Part shown: piece after piece, positions 15,573-22,870 of the stretch
How the letters are laid out: each line of letters opens with the position of its first letter
Numbering within the stretch: the stretch's first letter is position 1
IMG/VR virus record: IMGVR_UViG_3300027608_000111
Location: 1 to 29,338 of that record
Length of the DNA: 29,338 bases
Strand: one strand, 5' to 3'
Source of the DNA: a virus
Translations under genes and position numbers: made by a program
Notes under the pieces: model-generated
Told to the model about the DNA's origin: nothing
Database searches by the model: none
What the model saw: only the letters and a program-made list of their open reading frames with translations

Positions 15573-16678
15573 ACCCAGAGACAGCTAAATATCAAGGTCT
15601 TTACGCTAGTAGTGCTAATTACGGCCATCTTAACCACGGCAGCAGAGCAATACCTTTGCTAGTCAAATGGAACCCGGCATCCGTTTTAGACGTTGGGTGT
15701 GGTGGAAATGAGTTTATCAAAAGTTTTCTGGAGTTATGCCCCTCTGCTAAGGCAGTAGGAATGGACTTTGCATCCCCTTTTGCGGATATTCTAGGTGACG
15801 TAGCAAGTATCCCAGCCGGAAATAAAGAGTACGACGTGATAACTTCGTTCGATATGCTGGAGCATCTGACCCCCGAACAGATTGATCCAGTGCTTAAAGA
15901 AATGTCCCGTGTTTCCAAGCGCTTCATCTTCTCTGTTTCTTATGTTCCTAGCAAGAGACTTTGGGAAGGGCAGAATTTACACCCTACAGTCCGTCCTGAA
16001 AATTGGTGGATTCGGAAGATAATCCAAGCTGGAGGCATCGGAGTCAAAGTGAAAGGTGGGTACATTATTGGCGAGTGGCAGACACTTTTTCAAGTCACCC
16101 CAGAAACTACCTGCGTGCTCGTAGGGAACGGCCCTTCGCTACTGGATAAAGACAGAGGGGAGCAGATCGATGCTTTCAATGAGATTGTTCGGTTTAATCG
16201 CTATATTTTGAAAGGGTATGAGAACAAAATAGGGACTCGTACAACTTTGTGGAGCACCTATGGAAGGGGGCGTTTGCCCTTGACCGTAGATGAGCGCCCC
16301 TCCCGTGTCATATACACTCACGGTGAATCCGGGGGTGGCCCTGCGTATACCCCCGAACACCTTTATGCTATCCCTCACTGGTTTTGGGCTGAGACTACCC
16401 GTGATCTGCGTGCTTTCGCAAAATGGGAGTGCGGATTTGATATTGAGGCCCCAAAACTGATACCAACTAGCGGATTGATGGTCGCTGCGTGGTTCCTCCA
16501 AATAATTGGCATCAGTAAAATAAGCTTGGTGGGTTTTGACCACTTTAGAAAAGACCGCAGCAAGCAGCACCACTACTGGGATACACGCCCTTTTAAGAAG
16601 CCGTCAGAGCATAGTGGGGAGGTTGAGGCAGCGATGTTTGCTTATCTCGCAAAGCTAGGGAAAGTCGAATATATTTGA
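15569..16678 (+). CDS. Fused class I methyltransferase and GT29 sialyltransferase-like protein
   Basis: This 369-aa protein has two domains. Residues 1-175 are a SAM-dependent methyltransferase with motif I VLDVGCGG at 39-46 and an SFDMLEHL strand near 93-100. Residues 180-369 match GT29-type sialyltransferases: an L-motif-like VLVGNGPSL at 183-191, VRFNR at 207-211, an S-motif-like PTSGLMVAAW at 299-308, GFDHF at 322-326, and the His pair at 334-335. GT29 enzymes move sialic acid from CMP-sialic acid to a glycan. Methylation could cap or mark the same glycan. Joining both activities in one chain is uncommon. The gene overlaps the GT8-like gene by 4 nt and ends 2 nt from the HNH gene, which reads in the opposite direction. 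Confidence 0.82.
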   Translation: MNPETAKYQGLYASSANYGHLNHGSRAIPLLVKWNPASVLDVGCGGNEFIKSFLELCPSAKAVGMDFASPFADILGDVASIPAGNKEYDVITSFDMLEHLTPEQIDPVLKEMSRVSKRFIFSVSYVPSKRLWEGQNLHPTVRPENWWIRKIIQAGGIGVKVKGGYIIGEWQTLFQVTPETTCVLVGNGPSLLDKDRGEQIDAFNEIVRFNRYILKGYENKIGTRTTLWSTYGRGRLPLTVDERPSRVIYTHGESGGGPAYTPEHLYAIPHWFWAETTRDLRAFAKWECGFDIEAPKLIPTSGLMVAAWFLQIIGISKISLVGFDHFRKDRSKQHHYWDTRPFKKPSEHSGEVEAAMFAYLAKLGKVEYI

Positions 16679-16680
16679 AG

Positions 16681-17163
16681 CTAGCGCACATGCTTCCACG
16701 ACTTGTACAGAGCGATTTTACTTACGTTCTTTTGCGTAGTGTTGAAGTCGCGAGCTATCTTTGTCTGCACTACGCCTTGGTGTAAAAGTTTTCGTATCTG
16801 GGCAACTTTATGCTCTGTCAGACGAGACTGCGGAAGCCTTGTCCCGCGAGCCGTATTACTTCGGCCTTTGGAAATTCTGTCAGCGCAGTTCGTTTGGACA
16901 TCTCCAAGAAATAAATGGTCTGGATTGACGCAACTCCTGCAATCACATTTGTGCAGCACATCCACACCATCCGGTATTGGGCCAAAGTGTATGAGCCAAG
17001 ATAGCCTGTGGGCAAGAACGGTCTGACCATTGGCCTTTGTTTTGCCGTACCCTCCTGCGTTTAAACTTCCAATCCAAGACCAGCATGACAACAGCCCTTG
17101 ATATTGTGGGACACCTTGGTCTGGTCGATAACCAATTCTATTTCTTGACCAAAACAAGCGCAT
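16681..17163 (-). CDS. HNH homing-type endonuclease
   Basis: This 160-aa protein on the minus strand is the only minus-strand gene I call. It opens MRLFWSRNRIG, has a CWSWIGSLNAGGYG segment, then the HNH core: VLHKC with His71, and CVNPDHLFLGD with Asn80 and His83. Residues 114-149 look like a helix-turn-helix (KVAQIRKLLHQGVVQTKIARDF), which would give DNA recognition. This arrangement is typical of free-standing phage homing endonucleases that cut DNA lacking their own copy and spread by repair. An earlier ATG at 17226 gives a 181-aa version, and the frame stays open upstream to 17529. It sits at the right edge of the cassette that separates the delta-60 genes. Confidence 0.85.
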   Translation of the reverse strand: MRLFWSRNRIGYRPDQGVPQYQGLLSCWSWIGSLNAGGYGKTKANGQTVLAHRLSWLIHFGPIPDGVDVLHKCDCRSCVNPDHLFLGDVQTNCADRISKGRSNTARGTRLPQSRLTEHKVAQIRKLLHQGVVQTKIARDFNTTQKNVSKIALYKSWKHVR

Positions 17164-17290
17164 GAGTTGGTGGCTTATCTTGACACTAACGGGTACTATT
17201 GGTATTTGTGCGTTGAAAGCATTCATGTTATGGTGAGTGTGGTTGACCTTAGTGGTAGTATAAGTCGGCTGTAAACGCAAGCGTATTTCT
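17164..17290 (+). promoter_or_regulatory. Upstream region of adhesin part B
   Basis: This 127-bp gap separates the HNH gene from the delta-60 part B gene and contains the possible longer HNH start (17226, minus). A -10-like TATAAG lies at 17259-17264 on the plus strand, 27 bp before the ATG at 17291, but its spacing from the only -35-like TTGACC (17243-17248) is too short at 10 bp. No clear promoter is visible, and no ribosome-binding motif precedes the ATG. Confidence 0.25.
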
Positions 17291-20200
17291 ATGAGCATCC
17301 CTGACCGCATCGCAATCCTCAACTCGGACGGAACCACTGACACATCTTTCGCCGTGGGCGCTGGACTCGACAACACTGGATATAGCATCACAGCACTACC
17401 CACGGGGGAGATCATCGTAGGGGGAGAATTTTTATATGTCGGAAGCCATATCCAAGCACGCCTAGCCGTCCTCAATGCAGACGGCACCCTCGTTCCGAGC
17501 ATCCCGACACCATCCGCAGCCGTCAACACGCTGGCTCTTCAGACTGATGGAAGCGTCATCTTTGGCGGTGATTTCACCACAGTTGGCAGCACCAACCGCA
17601 ACCGACTTGCCAGACTCCTCCCCGACCTGACTCTTGAGGCAGCGTTCAACCCGAACGTAAATGGCAGTGTGAATGCGCTTGCTTTGCAAACCGATGGGAA
17701 GATTCTCGCAGGGGGCTCTTTCACCTCAGTTGGCAGCACAACCCGTAACCGTGTTGCCCGACTCTACAACGGCACAGCAGCCAACAGCCTGTATGTCGTG
17801 AACGCAGACCTCATCAAGTGGGACAGGACAGGAACAAGTGAAGAGACGCAGCGAGTCGAGTTTGAATTAAGCACCGGAGGTCCGTACAGTCAGCTACTTG
17901 GAACTATATCACGCACACCTTCAGGGTGGCAGATCGTTCCGACGTCTTCTCTTTCAGGTTCAACGAACGACATCCGAGCAACGGCTTTTCCTTCTGACTC
18001 CCACAGCGAAGGCATCCAGCAAGCGACAGTCTCCGCACCGATTGACCCTGAAATTGAGGTAGAGATTGACGGAGTTATTCTGACTTCAGGAGCCGGAACA
18101 GTTTACTTCCCGAGCACTCAGGTAGGCTCCAGTTCGCCCAAGGTGGTGACTATTAGGAACATTGGCCTTGATGATCTGACTCTTGATGCAACGCCTGTGA
18201 CTTTTTCTCCGACAGGGCAATATGCTGTCGTAACCCAGCCTTCTTCACCCGTGCTGCCGGGGCAGTCCGTGACGTTCACTGTTGACCTAACCCCAACATC
18301 CGCAGGGACAAAGACAACCACGATGACGATTCACTCCGATGACGGAGACGAAGCAAGCTTCACGGTTGCTTTCTCAGGCGCAGCCACTCCCGGCCCCGGT
18401 TCTCAAGACTCGTCGTGGCAACCCTCTCCTTCAGACTCTGTTCTGGCTATATCCCAGCGCACGACAGGGATCACCGGATTAGGAGGGGGCTTCACCTCTG
18501 TTGGTACACAGACGCGCAATCGTTATGCTTTTGTCGATTCCTCGGGAACTGTGCAAGCGCAGTCGGGTGCAGGGGTAAATAACACCGTGTACTGCATGGC
18601 TCAGTTGCCCGATGGAAAGGCATTGATCGGGGGTAATTTCACCCCCCAACGCATTCGCAGGGTCAACTCAGACGGGTCAATAGATGGAACTTTCCTCTTA
18701 TCTACAGATGGAGTCGTATACTGTATTGCACTACTACCAAGTGGATCCGTTTTGATTGCTGGCGGCTTCACAACCGTTACTCTTGGGGCTACGAGCACTC
18801 GAAAGAGTATCGCCAAAATTGATTTCTCATCTGCTGGAGTCCCTTCGTTGAACGCCTTTTCCTGTCCTTGTGATTCATCTATCTACTCCATTATCCCTCA
18901 ATCGGATGGGAAGATCATGGTATGCGGGAATTTCTATTCTATTGCTGGCTCCCCCCAAAAGTGCGTAGCAAGACTCAACTCGGACGGGTCTATTGATAGC
19001 ACTTTTGCCGCGAATCTGACGGCAGGAGGAACGGAGTCTGGAGTAATCAATTTGGACGCATCAGGCAATGTCCTACTTGGTGGAAAAAATACCTATATCT
19101 CAGGAGTGGATAATCGTGGAGTCATCCGGCTAACTCCGTTAGGGGTCAAGGATACGAGCTTCACCTTAGTTCCTTCATCGGCTCTTTCCCTTGTGCCGCA
19201 AACGGATGGAACTCTACTAATCGGGTCATCTACGAGTTACCCAGCCAGCACTTCGCGGGTCGAACGTGTGACTTCAACAGGCGCAAACGACACCACATTC
19301 GTTGCCGCTGCAACGGGAAACGTGTACTCACTGTGCGTCCAAGAAGATGGAGCACTTTTAACGGGGGGTCTATTCCAGCTAGCAGGTGGGTCTGCGACTT
19401 ATGCCGCCAAACTCATCAATGGAACAGGGTCTAGCACCTTGTCTGTCGTCGGTCAAACAGCCGTGCAGTGGCTTCGTAGCGGCACGCTGCCTGAGACGCA
19501 GATAACCGTGTTCGACCTTAGCCAAGACGGAGGCACGACTTGGACACGCCTTGGGCAAGGCACCCGCATTTCAGGAGGATGGACGCTGACAGGCATCTCT
19601 CTTCCGACAAACGGAATCCTGCGAGCAAGAGCCTATATCCAGTGCGGATATTTCAGCGGCTCGGTATCTATTCAGGAGGATCAACTCTCCTTCTCAGGTG
19701 TGCTTGCTCCAGACTTGGTGGTGCAGGTGCCAGACGGCACGACTATCCCCGACGACGGGGCAACAGGCTATTCTACTGCCATCGGTGGGGCGTTCATCGA
19801 CATCCCCGTGAAGCTCATCAACGCTGGGACTGCTACCCTCTCAAGCATTGCCGCAACCCTTACCGGATGGTTGGCCGAGCACTCTATTACGAGCACTCCA
19901 CCCACTAGCATCTCGGCAGGCAACTCCGACACGATGGTTGTTCGTTTCTCTCCTGCCACTGGAGCAAAGGGCTACCGGAGCACAACGCTCAACATTGCGT
20001 CCAATAACCCCGGCACCAAGAGCACCTACACGATTCAGGTTAATACTGCTGCCGTAGCGGTGCCTGCTGCAACCACCGGAGTCGCAAGCGCAATTGGTGG
20101 AGGCTCCGCGACACTGGCGGGAACCTTTACGCCGAATCACATCGCGGCTACCTGCTATTTCCAATACAAGCTGGTGGCTTCCTCCACATGGCTCACATCC

Positions 20201-20389
20201 AGCACGAACACCGTAGCAGGATTCAGCCCGACAGCTTCAACGAAAGTCGTCTCAGGACTTACTGTTGGGCAGAGTTACCACTTCCGCGCAGTTGTGTACA
20301 ACTCCATCAACACGATCACGTCCATCCCTACTACTGGCACGACGAGCACCGACCCTTGGATTGGGGCAGTCGTTGCCTTCACCGCTTAA
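17291..20389 (+). CDS. Giant virion adhesin part B: delta-60, linker, ASH (twice) and FN3
   Basis: This 1,032-aa protein has no phage-type N-terminus. It starts MSIPDRIAILNSDGTTDTSF, the second half of a delta-60 repeat. Delta-60 repeats fill 1-160 and about 375-711. Each block is followed by a linker domain (167-250 and 715-800, both with a Trp, a Gly-Thr-x-x-Glu motif and a GW motif) and an ASH domain (251-370 and 806-921). An FN3-like domain closes it (925-1032). This delta-60/linker/ASH order is one I associate with secreted proteins of Verrucomicrobiota. It probably assembles with part A as a host-binding appendage. The missing N-terminus and the split repeat suggest it was once fused to part A. 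Translation starts with no Shine-Dalgarno motif. Confidence 0.78.
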   Translation: MSIPDRIAILNSDGTTDTSFAVGAGLDNTGYSITALPTGEIIVGGEFLYVGSHIQARLAVLNADGTLVPSIPTPSAAVNTLALQTDGSVIFGGDFTTVGSTNRNRLARLLPDLTLEAAFNPNVNGSVNALALQTDGKILAGGSFTSVGSTTRNRVARLYNGTAANSLYVVNADLIKWDRTGTSEETQRVEFELSTGGPYSQLLGTISRTPSGWQIVPTSSLSGSTNDIRATAFPSDSHSEGIQQATVSAPIDPEIEVEIDGVILTSGAGTVYFPSTQVGSSSPKVVTIRNIGLDDLTLDATPVTFSPTGQYAVVTQPSSPVLPGQSVTFTVDLTPTSAGTKTTTMTIHSDDGDEASFTVAFSGAATPGPGSQDSSWQPSPSDSVLAISQRTTGITGLGGGFTSVGTQTRNRYAFVDSSGTVQAQSGAGVNNTVYCMAQLPDGKALIGGNFTPQRIRRVNSDGSIDGTFLLSTDGVVYCIALLPSGSVLIAGGFTTVTLGATSTRKSIAKIDFSSAGVPSLNAFSCPCDSSIYSIIPQSDGKIMVCGNFYSIAGSPQKCVARLNSDGSIDSTFAANLTAGGTESGVINLDASGNVLLGGKNTYISGVDNRGVIRLTPLGVKDTSFTLVPSSALSLVPQTDGTLLIGSSTSYPASTSRVERVTSTGANDTTFVAAATGNVYSLCVQEDGALLTGGLFQLAGGSATYAAKLINGTGSSTLSVVGQTAVQWLRSGTLPETQITVFDLSQDGGTTWTRLGQGTRISGGWTLTGISLPTNGILRARAYIQCGYFSGSVSIQEDQLSFSGVLAPDLVVQVPDGTTIPDDGATGYSTAIGGAFIDIPVKLINAGTATLSSIAATLTGWLAEHSITSTPPTSISAGNSDTMVVRFSPATGAKGYRSTTLNIASNNPGTKSTYTIQVNTAAVAVPAATTGVASAIGGGSATLAGTFTPNHIAATCYFQYKLVASSTWLTSSTNTVAGFSPTASTKVVSGLTVGQSYHFRAVVYNSINTITSIPTTGTTSTDPWIGAVVAFTA

Positions 20390-20395
20390 CCCACT

Positions 20396-20593
20396 ATGCC
20401 CGATGTCGATCCTGAAGCCGAAGACCGAGTTGCCACTCTCCAAGGAGAAAATGGCGATGACGCACAGTTCTTGGCTACGCGAGATCGAACGAAGGAAATC
20501 GTTGATCAGCGGTTTGATCTGTATCGCTTCATCTCAGGCGAAGGGGCAACCGTTCACAACTGCCAAGAATCCCTGATCTCCTCCTCCGAATGA
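20396..20593 (+). CDS. Small acidic hypothetical protein, 65 aa
   Basis: The start lies 6 nt after the part B stop and the stop overlaps the next ATG as ATGA. The protein is strongly acidic in its first half (MPDVDPEAEDRVATLQGEN) and mostly helical in the second. It has no membrane segment. Another frame over the same bases (103 aa, from 20265) is rejected because it starts inside part B and is very Pro/Ser-rich. I do not recognise a family. A chaperone or connector role for the neighbouring virion genes is possible from position. Confidence 0.5.
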   Translation: MPDVDPEAEDRVATLQGENGDDAQFLATRDRTKEIVDQRFDLYRFISGEGATVHNCQESLISSSE

Positions 20594-20775
20594 TCCCGCA
20601 AGAAACTTGGGAAGCCATGTCCCCTGAGCAACAAGCCGGAGCTTGGTGGGCCGAACTGGACGGGATGCTCACTACTGCTTTGGATGATGTCTCGTATCAG
20701 GCGGATAATGAGGACACCATCGTTCTCTCTGGCCTGACTTTCATGGTTGGAACCCGTGTTGCTGTCACCCCATGA
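20590..20775 (+). CDS. Small hypothetical protein, 61 aa
   Basis: ATGA overlaps on both sides (20590-20593 and 20772-20775) support this short gene. The product is helical at the start (MIPQETWEAMSPEQQAGAWW) and beta-like at the end, with several Trp residues and an acidic middle. No membrane segment, signal peptide or known motif is seen. It may be a small virion or assembly protein translated together with the 187-aa gene that follows. Confidence 0.55.
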   Translation: MIPQETWEAMSPEQQAGAWWAELDGMLTTALDDVSYQADNEDTIVLSGLTFMVGTRVAVTP

Positions 20776-21335
20776 ACTACGATCAATACCAGCAAATCTA
20801 CAACGCAGCCAAGGCTCAGATCGCAGATCGGGTCAGCAAGCTCCAGCCTAGAGCGGGCAACAATGCTAGTGTCAACGGGGGCGGGATTTCAATTGAAGTG
20901 GGTCGAGCCGAAGAAGCTGCTGCGGAGGATACTTGGCGATATGTCCTGCTTGGAAGAGTTGTGGGGAGCACGACTATCGGTGGAGCTTTTGATGTCGGGC
21001 CGGATAACGCCGCAGTTGTCTTTAGAGACGGTTTTGTTTCCAGCACCTCCTTTTGGCAGGAGACACAACTGGAACAAAGTGAGACGTATTCCCGCAGTTA
21101 CACGCTATTTTTAACCTCTGCCTCGGTCAATGCAGACAGCAGCGAAGGAGAGTTCAAGTTTCCTACCAAAGTGGTTCTGGAACTCTACCCTACGGACGAG
21201 AATGGGTTGCCCCTCGACCCCGTGGCAGAATACGCTTTTTATGTAGGCTACGATGGAGACTCCCGTGCTTTTGTTGCCCCCGCTCCAGACATCATCTACG
21301 GATTGAGAATTAAGAGCATCGAGCGCACAGCATGA
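20772..21335 (+). CDS. Hypothetical virion-type protein, 187 aa
   Basis: I do not recognise this protein. The first 35 residues are helical (MNYDQYQQIYNAAKAQIADR) and the rest is beta-rich with many Val, Thr, Gly and Phe residues and acidic loops. The region around 100-187 (SYTLFLTSASV, KVVLELYPTDENG, EYAFYVGYDGDS) looks like an all-beta tail or neck domain. It overlaps the gene before it by 4 nt and is followed by a promoter, so it ends a transcription unit. Its place before the tail-tubular-A-like gene suggests a neck or tail part, but nothing specific identifies it. Confidence 0.55.
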   Translation: MNYDQYQQIYNAAKAQIADRVSKLQPRAGNNASVNGGGISIEVGRAEEAAAEDTWRYVLLGRVVGSTTIGGAFDVGPDNAAVVFRDGFVSSTSFWQETQLEQSETYSRSYTLFLTSASVNADSSEGEFKFPTKVVLELYPTDENGLPLDPVAEYAFYVGYDGDSRAFVAPAPDIIYGLRIKSIERTA

Positions 21336-21339
21336 ACCT

Positions 21340-21368
21340 TTGACATAAGGCCCATCGTCAAGTAAAAT
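21340..21368 (+). promoter_or_regulatory. Sigma70-type promoter with almost no leader
   Basis: A perfect -35 TTGACA (21340-21345), 17-bp spacer and near-perfect -10 TAAAAT (21363-21368) lie just after the stop at 21335. The ATG at 21379 is only 11 bp past the -10 end, so transcription starting about 7 bp downstream of the -10 would leave a 5' leader of only a few bases. This is the best promoter match in the window and it fits the general lack of ribosome-binding motifs. Confidence 0.7.
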
Positions 21369-21378
21369 CAAACTGCTT

Positions 21379-22326
21379 ATGGACACCCGCCTCACTGTTG
21401 CCGATTGCCGCACCGCCCTCTATGAGGAGGTGGACGCTACCGACATCAACTCGGCGGCTTTTATCCCCCGTTTGAACGAGGTTTGTGAGCGTTTCATCAA
21501 CTCGGGCAAGTGGAAAGGCACCGTGTCCAAAGTAACGCTTCCCGTATCCACGGGTTTTGTCACCCTCCCACGGTGGTATCAGTCGGTCTTGGTGATGCGA
21601 TACCAGAAGGCTCCCTTCCCAATCTTCTCGCCATTTTATGAGTTCTCGGATAACGGCCCCGGCGAGATTTCCGACACCTACCACTTCCCCGGCGTATTGA
21701 TCGACCTTGGTGACGGTTTCTGCACTCAGTCAGACATCACCACTGCGGGAACGCTGCGAGTCACGATTACGGGAGCCGGAGATGCTTCCAAAGTGATTCG
21801 CCTATTTGGGGAGGACGCTGACGGAAACACTATCTACGACACCTCGGGGAATCAAGGGATCAACGTCACTACCGTCAATCCCAGCGTTACAACTAGTGTG
21901 GTTTTCTCCCGTGTGACAGGCATCCAAGCTCCAGCGAACATGACGCTTCCTTGGACACTGAGTGTTGTGGATGGGGCTACCGTGACGCAAATTGGTCGCT
22001 ATTACCCCGGCGAGGCTCGCCCCTCTTACCACCGCTATCAGACAGGAAAGACCTCTGATCCCATCCAAACTCTCTGCAACTTGAGGTTCATTCCGTTGGT
22101 GGCAGAGACGGATTATGTGAGGCCGGGCAACTTGAGTGCGCTCCGCTACGGGCTAAAAGCCCTCGCTTTTGAGCGTGCGGGTCAACTCGATATGGCAGGC
22201 CCATCGTTCACAACGGCGATGACCTACTTGAACCAAGAAGCTAAGGCATCCAGAGGTGGAGCCGCAGGCATCCCTAACCTACACTTCTTTGGCGTTCGCG
22301 GACGCTCAATTCCAACCGTATTCTAA
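21379..22326 (+). CDS. Tail-tubular-A-like or connector protein
   Basis: This 315-aa protein has the general plan of T7 gp11 (tail tubular A): an N-terminal helical region (RLNEVCERFINSGKWKG near 31-47, then VTLPRWYQSVL near 60-70), and a C-terminal helical end (LRYGLKALAFERAGQLDMAG near 256-275) of the kind that packs in the tube wall. Residues 110-210 form a beta-rich inserted region (many Thr, Val, Gly, Asp) absent from T7 gp11. It probably joins the portal to the tail tube or starts the tail. It has its own strong promoter and no Shine-Dalgarno motif. The match is by plan, not by a motif, so an unrelated virion protein cannot be excluded. Confidence 0.5.
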   Translation: MDTRLTVADCRTALYEEVDATDINSAAFIPRLNEVCERFINSGKWKGTVSKVTLPVSTGFVTLPRWYQSVLVMRYQKAPFPIFSPFYEFSDNGPGEISDTYHFPGVLIDLGDGFCTQSDITTAGTLRVTITGAGDASKVIRLFGEDADGNTIYDTSGNQGINVTTVNPSVTTSVVFSRVTGIQAPANMTLPWTLSVVDGATVTQIGRYYPGEARPSYHRYQTGKTSDPIQTLCNLRFIPLVAETDYVRPGNLSALRYGLKALAFERAGQLDMAGPSFTTAMTYLNQEAKASRGGAAGIPNLHFFGVRGRSIPTVF

Positions 22327-22328
22327 TT

Positions 22329-22868
22329 ATGAAAATGTCAGCATCCGGCCCAGACCGCACCAGCAACGATTTTGGAGCACAGTCCCTCTCTGCGGGACTC
22401 AGTGGCAACATTGCGGCTTCTGGAGGTCTTGGTAACACAAGAGCCACGGCTGTTGGTCGCCCCACAACTGACATTGGTCGAGTCGCTGGGATGGTGTCGC
22501 GGGGAACGGCAAGGCCGGGGCAAGTTCAAGCAGCCCAAATGATGCCGCAAGCAGCGAATCAGGAACGTGGCGTTGCCGCTTTGGAGAACCACTACAAGAA
22601 TCAGCCTCAGAATCCGTTAGCTACCGCCGCTGGAGCTATGGGAGTGGCTACCCCTGCGCCCCCCACCCCGCTTCCTCCTCCAGCCCCAGCATCCACCAAC
22701 TTATCGGCTCCTCCCGTAATTGGGACGAACCCAACGGGTACTCCAAACAACCTGACTCCCACCGTGGGAACTATAAATCCTATGGCTCCTAAAAAGCCCA
22801 ATACGCTCAACGCCTTGATGGGGTCGGCATATACGATGGGCGTTCAACCTATGTTCCCAGCTTCTTAA
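22329..22868 (+). CDS. Ala/Pro-rich hypothetical protein, 179 aa
   Basis: I do not recognise this protein. Residues 1-75 are Gly/Ser/Ala-rich with Arg, and residues 95-150 are a Pro/Thr/Ala-rich disordered region (TPAPPTPLPPPAP). The end (APKKPNTLNALMGSAY) is short and basic. There is no membrane segment. The start follows the previous stop by 2 nt with the sequence AATTATG, as at two other genes in the window. It is the first of three genes of similar unordered composition before the giant gene, probably internal virion or ejection proteins. Confidence 0.5.
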   Translation: MKMSASGPDRTSNDFGAQSLSAGLSGNIAASGGLGNTRATAVGRPTTDIGRVAGMVSRGTARPGQVQAAQMMPQAANQERGVAALENHYKNQPQNPLATAAGAMGVATPAPPTPLPPPAPASTNLSAPPVIGTNPTGTPNNLTPTVGTINPMAPKKPNTLNALMGSAYTMGVQPMFPAS

Positions 22869-22870
22869 TT

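Noticed and set aside
14520-17290. Group I intron or intein
   Set aside because: No splice-block motifs of an intein are visible, the insert has several independent genes, and part B has its own ATG in another frame. I did not fold the RNA, so a degenerate intron is not fully excluded.
11608-20389. Diversity-generating retroelement acting on the adhesins
   Set aside because: No reverse transcriptase, template repeat or adenine-biased variable region was seen in the window.
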